Both the position numbers and the translations under genes were made by a program. A stretch of DNA of 64,000 bases, from NCBI GenBank assembly GCA_963836915.1, contig CAWILH010000002.1, positions 3,596,001 to 3,660,000 of the forward strand, written 5' to 3'. Shown here in pieces: positions 25,403 through 33,154 of this stretch (position 1 is the stretch's first letter; each line of letters starts with the position of its first letter). The stretch comes from Cryomorpha sp963836915 (GTDB lineage Bacteria > Bacteroidota > Bacteroidia > Flavobacteriales_D > Cryomorphaceae). Under the pieces are notes generated by a model. The model saw nothing but the letters and a program-made list of their open reading frames with translations, had not been told where the DNA came from and did not search any database.

Positions 25403-26347
25403 TCATCGACGGAGTTTCAAAACATCTCCGGGCAGAGCTTTATAATCATCTTTCAGATCAGAGAACTTTCTGATCTTCTTGATCTTAACTCCATAGAGTT
25501 GAGAAATAGAATACAGCGTTTCTCCTGTCGCAACGACGTGTGCCTTATGGCTGCGTGATTTGCCGCGCTTTGGCTGTAGATATATACGTGTACCTTCTTC
25601 TATTTTAGCACCTTTGCTCAGGTCATTGTATTTCTCGATCTGCCAGCGCGACATGTCCATCGATCCGGCGAGCCTTTCCGTAGTGGTGGATTTTTCGGTG
25701 ATCACATATTTTATGTCATTGTCGCTCAGTAATATACTTTTTCCTTTCCCAAGGGTGATCACGATCTCTTCTTCGGCAATGCGATTGGGCTTATTCGTCT
25801 TTCGCTGCTTCTGCGGATTGTAGTTCTTGCCCATAGCCTGCTTATCAAATTCGGCAAGGTTATTCTCTTCTATGATCCGTATCAGAAGGTCAGGGTACTT
25901 GGGGTTGGTGGCATAGCCGGCCTGTTTCAGTCCTTTGGCCCACGCCTTATAATCATCTGGCTTATAGTCGTAAAGAAAAGCATAGCGGCTCCTTTTCAGG
26001 AAAAGGCTGTGGTCTTCAAAGCTTTGGTGCGCAGACGCATACTTTCTAAAGCATTCATGCTTTTTATCATCGTCATGGTATACTTTTTTACCCGTCCAAT
26101 CGTGGCATTTGATGCCAAAATGATTATTCCCTTTTAAGGCCAGCTCGCTGTTTCCATCGCCGCTTTCGAGTATGGCCTGTGCCATGGTGATGCTGGCGGG
26201 TATTCCATGTTCACGCATTTGAATGATGGCTTCATCCTTCCACTGGGCGATGTATTGTGACCTCGATAACCGGGTTGGGTCGCCTTCTGCAAATAGTGAA
26301 ACAGAGAAAGCGAGCAAGAAAATAAAAGTGAAGGAGTTTCTCAACAT
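25403..26347 (-). CDS. Exported glucosaminidase with two LysM domains
   Basis: 314 residues. The start at 26347 opens a signal peptide (MLRNSFTFIFLLAFSVSLFAEG). Residues about 28-170 form a glucosaminidase (FlgJ/Bax-like) domain with ASITMAQAILESGDGNSELA (catalytic Glu) and NNHFGIKCHDW. Two LysM peptidoglycan-binding modules follow, about 215-260 and 265-314 (GETLYSISQLYGVKIKKI). It should cleave glycan strands of peptidoglycan in the periplasm, for cell growth or division. The frame extends upstream to 26464, but that part lacks a signal and meets the neighbouring gene. Confidence 0.88.
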   Translation of the reverse strand: MLRNSFTFIFLLAFSVSLFAEGDPTRLSRSQYIAQWKDEAIIQMREHGIPASITMAQAILESGDGNSELALKGNNHFGIKCHDWTGKKVYHDDDKKHECFRKYASAHQSFEDHSLFLKRSRYAFLYDYKPDDYKAWAKGLKQAGYATNPKYPDLLIRIIEENNLAEFDKQAMGKNYNPQKQRKTNKPNRIAEEEIVITLGKGKSILLSDNDIKYVITEKSTTTERLAGSMDMSRWQIEKYNDLSKGAKIEEGTRIYLQPKRGKSRSHKAHVVATGETLYSISQLYGVKIKKIRKFSDLKDDYKALPGDVLKLRR

Positions 26348-26464
26348 GTTATGAACAGGCTTGAAATCAATTGGAGAAGTGAAAATCTCAAAGGTACCGG
26401 TGCATTGAGCACTATTCTTCACCCAAAACGAAGGTTTATACACATTATTCTGTTGATTTAACAA

Positions 26465-27409
26465 TCAGTCGTAAATGGCATATCCAAGCCGTTCTTCCAT
26501 AGCGGGAATTCCTTGAAGGCCGCCACTGTGCACGAGCACCCAAGTTTCGGGTTTCTGGGGTTGGAGCTTCTTTGCCAGGGCAATCATGGCAAAGGCGGTT
26601 TTGGCCGTGTACACCGGATCGAGCTTAATGCCCGTTTCTGCATAGAATCCCCGCATGAATGCAATCAAGGGTTCTGTGATTTTGGCATAGCCGCCGAAGT
26701 GGAAGTCGAGCAGGAAGTGAACGTTCTCCATGATATCGCGCTCCGTTTCCATATCTTGATAAACCCTTTTCACATTGGCTTCGGCTTCCCTTTTCAGGAA
26801 ATCGGCGCCCTTTAGCGCTGCCACCCCATAAAGGATCGTTGACTGCTCATTGGCCAAGGCCATACCGCTGATGGTAGTAGCAGTGCCGCATGCGACAAAA
26901 ATCCGATCTGCTGCGCTGTCGATCTCCTTCACAATCTCCATGCAGCCCGCTACGCCGTAGTGATTGGCACCGCCCTGCGGGATGTGGTGAAAGGAGCCGT
27001 ACCGTTCTTTGAGCGCCGCCCGGTAATCCCATGTGTCGGAAGTCTTGAACTCCGTTCGGCTGATCTTTTCTATTTGCATACCTTGGCCAATGGCAAAGCT
27101 TAGGGTGGGGTTTTGCAGATCGGCATCTTCGCCGCGTATGATCCCGATAGACTTCAAACCAAAATTTTTAGCGGCTGCGGCGGTGGCAGTAATGTGGTTG
27201 GAGTGTGCCCCGCCGAAAGTGAGCAGGGTGTCCTGCTGTTTATGCAATGCCTGCTCGATATTGTATTTGAGCTTCCGCCATTTATTTCCCGACACGTGGG
27301 GATGGATGAGGTCATCGCGCTTTATAAAAAATGTGATGTTTTTATGATTCAGTGCCAAAAGTGGAACTTCCTGTAGCGGCGAGGGGGTTTGGAATGGGTG
27401 AATAGACAT
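26465..27409 (-). CDS. PLP-dependent ACC deaminase/D-cysteine desulfhydrase family protein
   Basis: 314-residue fold-type II PLP enzyme. HPHVSGNKWRKLKYN carries the PLP lysine, FGGAHSNHITATAAAAKNFGL binds the phosphate end, and CGTATTISG is the glycine-rich cofactor loop, with a final VHSGGLQG. Members either open 1-aminocyclopropane-1-carboxylate or desulfurate D-cysteine, and in Bacteroidota the true substrate is generally unknown. It is a single gene with about 160 non-coding bases upstream. Confidence 0.85.
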   Translation of the reverse strand: MSIHPFQTPSPLQEVPLLALNHKNITFFIKRDDLIHPHVSGNKWRKLKYNIEQALHKQQDTLLTFGGAHSNHITATAAAAKNFGLKSIGIIRGEDADLQNPTLSFAIGQGMQIEKISRTEFKTSDTWDYRAALKERYGSFHHIPQGGANHYGVAGCMEIVKEIDSAADRIFVACGTATTISGMALANEQSTILYGVAALKGADFLKREAEANVKRVYQDMETERDIMENVHFLLDFHFGGYAKITEPLIAFMRGFYAETGIKLDPVYTAKTAFAMIALAKKLQPQKPETWVLVHSGGLQGIPAMEERLGYAIYD

Positions 27410-27574
27410 TGAGCAAATGTAAGGATGTAAGTATGCGGTTGGGATGGTAAAATGGCAGGTTTTAGTCGGTCATTTAGACAACTCACAAATAGAAAAAATG
27501 TAAAAGTTTTTTTATTTCATATCTTTTGCTAAATTTAGCATCTATTTTAATTTAATTCTTAATCCATTTTGATC

Positions 27575-27989
27575 ATGACTAAAATTCTTACATAAGTTTA
27601 TTTTTGTTATTCCATTTTTATTTGCAGCCCAATTGTGTTTTGGACAGCCTTCAGTTAGGGTTTCAAGTAAGTCACCTTGCACTTCCTTGGTAACTGCAAC
27701 CTTTACCGACCCCGCAACATGGCCAAGTGATATTACCCAATCAATAGTCGTGCAGTCAAATTCAGTTGCCACACTCTTTTGCACGTCTTGCACCGCAAAC
27801 TATGTGTTGTGTACCATTGATGTCGAGTTTCAATCTGGTGAGATGATTGAGTTTAATAACCCAGCCGTAGAAGATGTATGCAACGGAACGCCAATTACCA
27901 GTGATATCGCCAATGGCACCTGTTTAAATTCAGGCAATCATTATTTATATAACAGTGGCAACTCAATTAGTATCGCTTTCTGGCTATGA
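27575..27989 (+). pseudogene. Small Cys-rich secreted protein with a frameshift just after the start
   Basis: The long frame ending at 27989 encodes a signal-peptide core (HKFIFVIPFLFAAQLCFGQ) and about 113 mature residues with six Cys, but this frame has no ATG, GTG or TTG before the signal. An ATG at 27575 in another frame reads MTKIL and hits TAA after one more codon. Removing one A near 27590 joins the two as MTKILHKFIFVI..., an ordinary signal peptide. Either the sequence has a one-base insertion or the gene is dead. The mature part (Thr/Ser-rich with CTSC, VLCTI, DVCNG and GTCLN) matches no family I know. It lies 64 bases before a T9SS cargo gene on the same strand. Confidence 0.55.
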
Positions 27990-28053
27990 TCGTCTATGAA
28001 GATGTAAACTAAAAAAATTGAGATCTGAAGAAATAATTTAAGATGTTCTGAGA

Positions 28054-30045
28054 ATGAAGAAAATAATCTTGGTTTTAGTTGTCTTTCTGCCAATTCATTT
28101 TATTCATGCGCAGCCGTTTGCTCTATTGACTTATAATGACTACCATAATCCGAGTCTGATACTTTGTGATTTTCGAAATGATGACGGTCAGTATGTTTAT
28201 GGAATTTATGGTTTCGACTTTTTAGAGTATCCATTTCAATATGGCACATTTCAAGATTCCTTTGCTCCACACGAACTTTATTCATCTGGCTGGTCTTACG
28301 TTTTCCTCAATGACATCTTAGCAGCTGATGGTTATTTTGAAACTGGTAGTTGGTCTACTCTTGCGTACGCGAGTCAAAAGTGGTATTGGCGTGATGGTCA
28401 GAGCTATTATGGCGGACTGCGGGGGATGCAAAGCACGTTTGGTGAATTGGGGTATCAGCTAGTAGGATCACCAACTTTTGATAGTGTGCGCGCTCAGGTA
28501 TCTCTAATCCGTTACGATCTTCAAAATGAGTCTATTGAGCCGTTGTTTGCTGCTTCCCACTCGACTTCATCTTTTTTTGAAAATGATTTCCCTCAATATT
28601 TACGACAAGGTTTTGGCACTTACGCACTTCCAATCGATCCTATAAGGTTAAACGATAATAAAGCGCTGTTTTCATTTCCGCGAATGGGAACTCAGTCGGT
28701 GAACGGTGTTGAGCTACCTTTCGGGGAATATCTAGGGTATTATCTAGCCCGAATAGATTTGGGCACGGGCGAAATAACGTCTTATGAAGTATCCAGCCCT
28801 GATGGCGCGGTAGTGGTGTATGCGCTTCACGAGTCAACGGATCCAGAAGGATATTATACCAATAAAATGCTAAGAGGTGAAGCCCCCATTTTCGATACTG
28901 GTGGCAATGTGTATGAAAATCAAGACACGGATTCAACATTTATAGCCCTGCTCAGCAGGGAAGATGCTAATGGAGTCTCTGTGTGGACACGGGAGCTTTA
29001 CTCTTACACGCATTACATAGGCCAAAATGCCAACCAGAATACTGGGGTCGAGCTCACCAGAAATACTGGAAGCCTGATAGAAATGGAAGGTCACCTTTTC
29101 TATGAGGAGTATCTCGATTATTCATTGAGAGAAGGAGACACCTTATATCACCGTGATTTCTTTGGGCTAGATACTACTATAAGTGAAATGAATATATTTC
29201 CGGGTAATAATCCAAATAGTATTCCGCAGCGTGTGGGATTTGGTAGGTCAAGCGTGTACAAGCTAAATAATGCGGATGGCCAGCCTGAAGGAATTTTACA
29301 AATGGAAGGAGAGCATATTCTACGTGAATTTTCTTATAATACGGGTCTGGAAGCCAGCTCATTACTTACCGAGCAAAATCCAGATATATACAGGCTAGGT
29401 GATAGTTTGGCTTGGACCGTTGGATTCTACTCTGCTGTAGATAGTGTCTTAAATTTTAAAACGCGCTATGCAGACGGCTCTTCCCAAACCTACCCCCTAA
29501 GTATTTCAGCAGGATATAATGCCTTGATCTTATGGGTGAATTCAAATCTCCAGATCACGAGCCATTGGAATATTCCTGTGGCTTTGGGCGATTATTTTCC
29601 ATCAAGGGGCGTTATCATCAATTCGGTATCAGGCTATGGTTCAGATTCTATCTTAATCGCAGCGACGATCGGTCCGTCGGTAAGCACGTCCATGGATCCT
29701 TCGGGAATGTCTGAAATAGTCGATTATCCGCAAAATAGATCGTGCTTTTTAGGGATTTATGGTACGCCTATTTCCACGAATCTTAAAGGATTTGACGAGA
29801 ATGAGTTGGGGTTCTCCATTTTTCCCAACCCCGCTTCGAGCCATTTGAACATCACCGACATCGTACTGGATGGCGCAGCTGAATATCATATTTTCGACAT
29901 TGCCGGCCGGGTAGTTGATTCTGGATATCTAGGGGGGCATGAGCCTTCATTTCAGATCGAGACTAGCACATTGAATCCTGGTCATTATATCGTCGAGTTA
30001 AAAGATGGTTCATCCCTTGGCCGGCGCAAGTTTGTGATTCTATAA
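28054..30045 (+). CDS. Large secreted protein with T9SS type A sorting domain
   Basis: 663 residues: signal peptide (MKKIILVLVVFLPIHFIHAQ), a long Tyr/Ser/Gly-rich beta-type body with no domain I recognise, and a C-terminal sorting domain of about 80 residues (FSIFPNPASSHLNI, then YHIFDIAGRVVDSG, then LNPGHYIVELKDG, then RRKFVIL). This domain directs export through the type IX secretion system and anchoring at or release from the cell surface. It lies in the accessory patch before the IS66 insertion, 64 bases after the small secreted gene. What the body binds or cleaves is unknown. Confidence 0.85.
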   Translation: MKKIILVLVVFLPIHFIHAQPFALLTYNDYHNPSLILCDFRNDDGQYVYGIYGFDFLEYPFQYGTFQDSFAPHELYSSGWSYVFLNDILAADGYFETGSWSTLAYASQKWYWRDGQSYYGGLRGMQSTFGELGYQLVGSPTFDSVRAQVSLIRYDLQNESIEPLFAASHSTSSFFENDFPQYLRQGFGTYALPIDPIRLNDNKALFSFPRMGTQSVNGVELPFGEYLGYYLARIDLGTGEITSYEVSSPDGAVVVYALHESTDPEGYYTNKMLRGEAPIFDTGGNVYENQDTDSTFIALLSREDANGVSVWTRELYSYTHYIGQNANQNTGVELTRNTGSLIEMEGHLFYEEYLDYSLREGDTLYHRDFFGLDTTISEMNIFPGNNPNSIPQRVGFGRSSVYKLNNADGQPEGILQMEGEHILREFSYNTGLEASSLLTEQNPDIYRLGDSLAWTVGFYSAVDSVLNFKTRYADGSSQTYPLSISAGYNALILWVNSNLQITSHWNIPVALGDYFPSRGVIINSVSGYGSDSILIAATIGPSVSTSMDPSGMSEIVDYPQNRSCFLGIYGTPISTNLKGFDENELGFSIFPNPASSHLNITDIVLDGAAEYHIFDIAGRVVDSGYLGGHEPSFQIETSTLNPGHYIVELKDGSSLGRRKFVIL

Positions 30046-30095
30046 GCGTCCCGTTCAGCTATACCTAAGGTTGATTTCTTTGGCCACCAATTTTG

Positions 30096-30103
30096 GGGAC
30101 AAC
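30096..30103. repeat. Left target-site duplication of the IS66 element
   Basis: GGGACAAC directly before the left terminal repeat, repeated exactly at 32423-32430 directly after the right one. Eight bases is the duplication length typical for IS66. Confidence 0.85.
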
Positions 30104-30171
30104 GTAAGCGCCCGACCATCCCATATTGCCCAATCTCAACCCCTGCCTGATCTTTGTCAAAAATAATATTG

Positions 30172-30459
30172 ATGAAGTTACAAGAAAAAATGTTTGCCCT
30201 AGTTCAAGCATGGCACAAAAGTGGATTGACCAGACAGAAATTTATATCTGGCAAGGCTGTTGGCATAGCAAAGTTTGATTATTGGATCTGTAAATACCGT
30301 AAAAGCCAATGCAGTTTAAAACAGAGTTTACCAGCTACGCACTCACCCGAAGTATTTAAATCCTTTGCGTTTTCAGAAGAGCCCCGTGAAGCCGATGCGC
30401 GATCCATAAGTATGGAAATCGTCACTCCATCCGGCGTGCGCATAACCATTTACCAGTGA
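30172..30459 (+). CDS. tnpA: IS66 accessory protein TnpA
   Basis: 95-residue small protein, the first gene of IS66. MFALVQAWHKSGLTRQKFISG forms a helix-turn-helix-like N-terminal segment, and the C-terminus reads EIVTPSGVRITI as in other IS66 TnpA (IS66 Orf1). The start ATG at 30172 was preferred over a TTG 18 bases upstream. The protein is needed for transposition in IS66 but its exact role is not known. Its stop overlaps the tnpB start. Confidence 0.88.
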   Translation: MKLQEKMFALVQAWHKSGLTRQKFISGKAVGIAKFDYWICKYRKSQCSLKQSLPATHSPEVFKSFAFSEEPREADARSISMEIVTPSGVRITIYQ

Positions 30460-30809
30460 TGCTTGGTCTTGACGGATACCGAAAGGTTTTTCTTTACAGC
30501 CAGCCTTGCGATATGCGCAAAGGTTTTGATGGTCTTCATGGCATGGTGCTAAATGCCATGCAGATGGATGTGCGCTGTGGTGATCTCTTTGTGTTTGTGA
30601 GCAGAGACCGCAATAAAGCCAAAATACTCTACTGGGATACCGATGGCCTGATCCTCTATTGCAAGCGGTTGGAAAAAGGGACTTTCAAACGTCCCACAGC
30701 CCGGCTTGACGCGCCAAACAGCGAGCTCACCAAGGAAGAACTTTACATGATTTTGCGTGGGATCGATTTTGAGAAAACCAAGAAAAGAAAGCGGTATTTA
30801 TCCCATTGA
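30459..30809 (+). CDS. tnpB: IS66 accessory protein TnpB
   Basis: 116-residue IS66 Orf2 protein. The highly conserved CDMRKGFDGL, GDLFVFVSRDRNKAKILYWD and LEKGTFKRP segments are all present. An alternative GTG start at 30456 is possible. With ATG the start overlaps the tnpA stop by one base (TGATG), indicating coupling. It is not related to the RNA-guided TnpB nucleases of IS200/IS605 despite the name. Confidence 0.92.
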   Translation: MLGLDGYRKVFLYSQPCDMRKGFDGLHGMVLNAMQMDVRCGDLFVFVSRDRNKAKILYWDTDGLILYCKRLEKGTFKRPTARLDAPNSELTKEELYMILRGIDFEKTKKRKRYLSH

Positions 30810-30870
30810 ATTGTTCATACCATTGAGCTGAAACATCAGTACGAACAGGGTGTTTGGCGTATATTTGGGT

Positions 30871-32406
30871 ATGCAACCGCCGCTCGAAAAACTGTCAAAA
30901 AATGAACTGATCCAACTGGTGAAGGATGGGGATGTGCGGCATGAAAAAACACAGACCGAAGTAACCCGTCTTAAATTTATAATCAACCAATTGAACCGTA
31001 TGCTTTTCGGTTCAAAAAGTGAGCGCTTTGAAGGCGATGAACATGCCGGTCAGCTCAACCTTCCTTTTGAAGAACTAGAAGCAGCCAACGAAAACAGCAC
31101 CGACAGCCCGGTAAAAGAAACCATAACCTATACCCGCGAAAAGAACAAAAACCACAAAGGCAGAAACCAACTGCCCGATGACCTTCCGGTACACGAGATC
31201 GTAATAGAACCCTTGGAAGACACCGCCAATCTCACAAAAATAGGCGAAGAGCGCACCGAAATACTTGAGATAGCACCAGCTAGATTCTTCAAACTGGTTA
31301 TAGTGCGGCCCAAATATGCTTTACCGAACGGTGAAGGCATTGTGTGCGGCGACCTTCCATCACGCCCCATGGATAAGTGCCTTGCCGGCAATGTATTGTT
31401 GAGCTCTATTCTGATCAACAAATACGTTGACCATCTACCGCTCTACCGTCAACAGCAAATTTTTAAGCGCTCCGGCATACAGATCGCCCCTTCCACGATA
31501 GATGGTTGGGTAGCGCGGCTGGGCGCGCTGCTCGAGCCGCTGTACGATGCAATGGTAAATGTGGTGAAAAACGACGGTTACATTCAAGTAGATGAAACCC
31601 CGACCCGTGTAATGGACAAAACCAAAAAAGGGAAATGCCACCGCGGATACTACTGGGTCTACCACACCCCACCAAAAAAAATGGTGGTGTTTGATTACCA
31701 GCCCGGTCGTGATAAAAATGCACCGCGGGCCATGCTCGCAGATTTTAAAGGCTACCTCCAGACCGACGGTTACCAATCTTACGCACAATATGGCAATAAA
31801 AAAGACGTGACGCACTTGGCTTGCTGGGCACACGCGCGCCGCTATTTTTTCGATGCCAAAAACCAAGACAAAGAACGTGCGGAATATGCGCTGGAGCGTA
31901 TCCAAAAGCTATACGCTGTAGAGCGCGCGGCAAAAGACATGGCTCCCGAAGCACGTAAAGAACTTCGCCTTGAAGAAGCACTGCCGATAATCAACGAACT
32001 TGGTAAATGGATGGCGAAAGAGTACAAGGCCGTTCTTCCAAAAAGCCTTATCGGCAAAGCCTTTTCATATTCCATCAACCTGTGGGGCCACCTGCAACAC
32101 TACCTGTACAACGGACTGTTGCTCATGGACAATAATCTTATAGAAAACTCAATAAGGCCAAATGCGCTGGGAAGAAAGAACTACCTCTTTGCCGGATCTC
32201 ACCAGGGCGCGAAGCGCACAGCTATGTTCTACACATTTACCGGTACCTGTAAAATGAAAGGCGTAGAACCCATGGCTTGGCTTACCGCTGTGCTTGGTAA
32301 AATAGCTGACCATCCGGTAAACAAACTTTTTGAACTCTTCCCAGGAAATCTTGACCTACCAGAGAAGTTGGCCAGCTTTAGCGAACTGGAAAATCAAGGG
32401 GTGTAG
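30871..32406 (+). CDS. tnpC: IS66 transposase TnpC (DDE type)
   Basis: 511-residue transposase. The N-terminal leucine-zipper-like and basic part ends in MLFGSKSERF, followed by the zinc-finger-like region common to IS66 (degenerate here) and the DDE catalytic domain: QVDETPTRVMD (first Asp), LQTDGYQSYAQ (second Asp), WAHARRYF, and LIENSIRPNALGRKNYLFAGS (Glu). The frame is intact to its stop 2 bases before the right terminal repeat, so the element may be active. ATG 30871 was chosen over a GTG 21 bases upstream. Confidence 0.94.
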   Translation: MQPPLEKLSKNELIQLVKDGDVRHEKTQTEVTRLKFIINQLNRMLFGSKSERFEGDEHAGQLNLPFEELEAANENSTDSPVKETITYTREKNKNHKGRNQLPDDLPVHEIVIEPLEDTANLTKIGEERTEILEIAPARFFKLVIVRPKYALPNGEGIVCGDLPSRPMDKCLAGNVLLSSILINKYVDHLPLYRQQQIFKRSGIQIAPSTIDGWVARLGALLEPLYDAMVNVVKNDGYIQVDETPTRVMDKTKKGKCHRGYYWVYHTPPKKMVVFDYQPGRDKNAPRAMLADFKGYLQTDGYQSYAQYGNKKDVTHLACWAHARRYFFDAKNQDKERAEYALERIQKLYAVERAAKDMAPEARKELRLEEALPIINELGKWMAKEYKAVLPKSLIGKAFSYSINLWGHLQHYLYNGLLLMDNNLIENSIRPNALGRKNYLFAGSHQGAKRTAMFYTFTGTCKMKGVEPMAWLTAVLGKIADHPVNKLFELFPGNLDLPEKLASFSELENQGV

Positions 32407-32422
32407 TTGGTCGGGTGCTTAC

Positions 32423-32430
32423 GGGACAAC
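32423..32430. repeat. Right target-site duplication of the IS66 element
   Basis: GGGACAAC, identical to 30096-30103. With the element removed, the sequence continues from the cargo gene's downstream region directly into the rnhB promoter box TACCTTCG (32444-32451). Confidence 0.85.
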
Positions 32431-32455
32431 ATTGCCTTTCCCTTACCTTCGCCCC

Positions 32456-33064
32456 ATGGCCAATTTAAAACCATATTTTTCTAAAACTCTCCGAGAAGCT
32501 GGCTGTGATGAAGCGGGGCGCGGTTGCTTGGCTGGGCCGGTGGTGGCTGCGGCGGTAATATTGCCGGAAGGCTGGAACCATCCCTTGCTGAACGACTCGA
32601 AGCTGCTGAGCCATACAGAGCGGGAATCCTTGGGGGCGATCCTTGAAAATGAACTGGAGCACTGGGCTGTGGCGTACGTGGACCACAAGGAAATAGATCG
32701 GATCAATATCTTGAACGCTTCTTTTTTGGCTATGCACCGCGCTGTAGATCAATTGATACAGCGGCCGGATTTATTGCTGATAGACGGAAACAGGTTCAAC
32801 CCTTATCCTGAAATAGCCCATGCCTGCATCATCAAGGGCGATAGCAAATACCGCTCTATTGCGGCAGCATCGATATTGGCCAAAACCCATCGCGATCGCT
32901 TTATGGCCGAACTGGATCGGGATTATCCCGCTTATAACTGGGCGCAAAACAAGGGCTATCCCACCAAGGCGCATCGCGTAGCCATTGCCCAGCACGGAGC
33001 TTCAGCGCATCACCGGTTAAGCTTCAGGCTGCTGCCAAAAGTAGGTTCTTTCCAAGGCGGCTAG
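32456..33064 (+). CDS. rnhB: Ribonuclease HII
   Basis: 202-residue RNase HII, removing ribonucleotides and RNA primers from DNA. Markers are AGCDEAGRGCLAGPVVAAAV (catalytic Asp-Glu), LNDSKLLSHTERE, DGNRF (third acidic residue) and KGDSKYRSIAAASILAKTHRDRFM, with the C-terminal KGYPTKAHR. The start at 32456 (MANLKPYF) lies 4 bases after a TACCTTCG -7 box. The longer frame upstream runs into the IS66 element and is not expected to be translated. The IS insertion 25 bases upstream must have replaced any -33 element. Confidence 0.95.
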   Translation: MANLKPYFSKTLREAGCDEAGRGCLAGPVVAAAVILPEGWNHPLLNDSKLLSHTERESLGAILENELEHWAVAYVDHKEIDRINILNASFLAMHRAVDQLIQRPDLLLIDGNRFNPYPEIAHACIIKGDSKYRSIAAASILAKTHRDRFMAELDRDYPAYNWAQNKGYPTKAHRVAIAQHGASAHHRLSFRLLPKVGSFQGG

Positions 33065-33126
33065 TGTAAACATTGCCTTGTGCAAAGCCTTTGGCAATAG
33101 GGGCGGGCTGCTCCGCCGCCCATGCA

Positions 33127-33134
33127 TACCTTTG
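33127..33134 (+). promoter_or_regulatory. -7 box TACCTTTG of the DUF3352-like gene
   Basis: A perfect TAnnTTTG box. Transcription would start at about 33141, inside the longest reading frame and before the TTG codon at 33155. It therefore argues for the downstream start. No convincing -33 TTG is seen at 19-21 bases. Confidence 0.5.
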
Positions 33135-33154
33135 CAGGCTATAAGCGATCGAAA

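Larger units (their letters stand above)
30104..32422 (+). mobile_element. Complete IS66-family insertion sequence
   Basis: A 2319-bp element with terminal inverted repeats: left GTAAGCGCCCGACCA (30104-30118) and right, read inward, GTAAGCACCCGACCA (32422-32408), one mismatch in 15. It is bounded by an 8-base direct repeat GGGACAAC. Three overlapping or closely spaced genes (tnpA, tnpB, tnpC) on the + strand give the standard IS66 layout, all with intact frames. The element sits between the T9SS cargo gene and the start region of rnhB, 25 bases before the rnhB start codon. Confidence 0.95.

Noticed and set aside
27542..27793. 83-codon minus-strand frame opposite the small secreted protein
   Set aside because: It has no family match or signal, while the plus strand shows a signal-peptide core and Cys pattern; the plus-strand gene explains the region better.
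30459..30809. TnpB considered as an RNA-guided nuclease
   Set aside because: The protein is the 116-residue IS66 Orf2 type with CDMRKGFDGL; it lacks RuvC motifs and an omega RNA region.
31435..31905. Minus-strand frames inside the IS66 transposase
   Set aside because: They mirror the conserved DDE domain on the plus strand; composition and position mark them as shadows.
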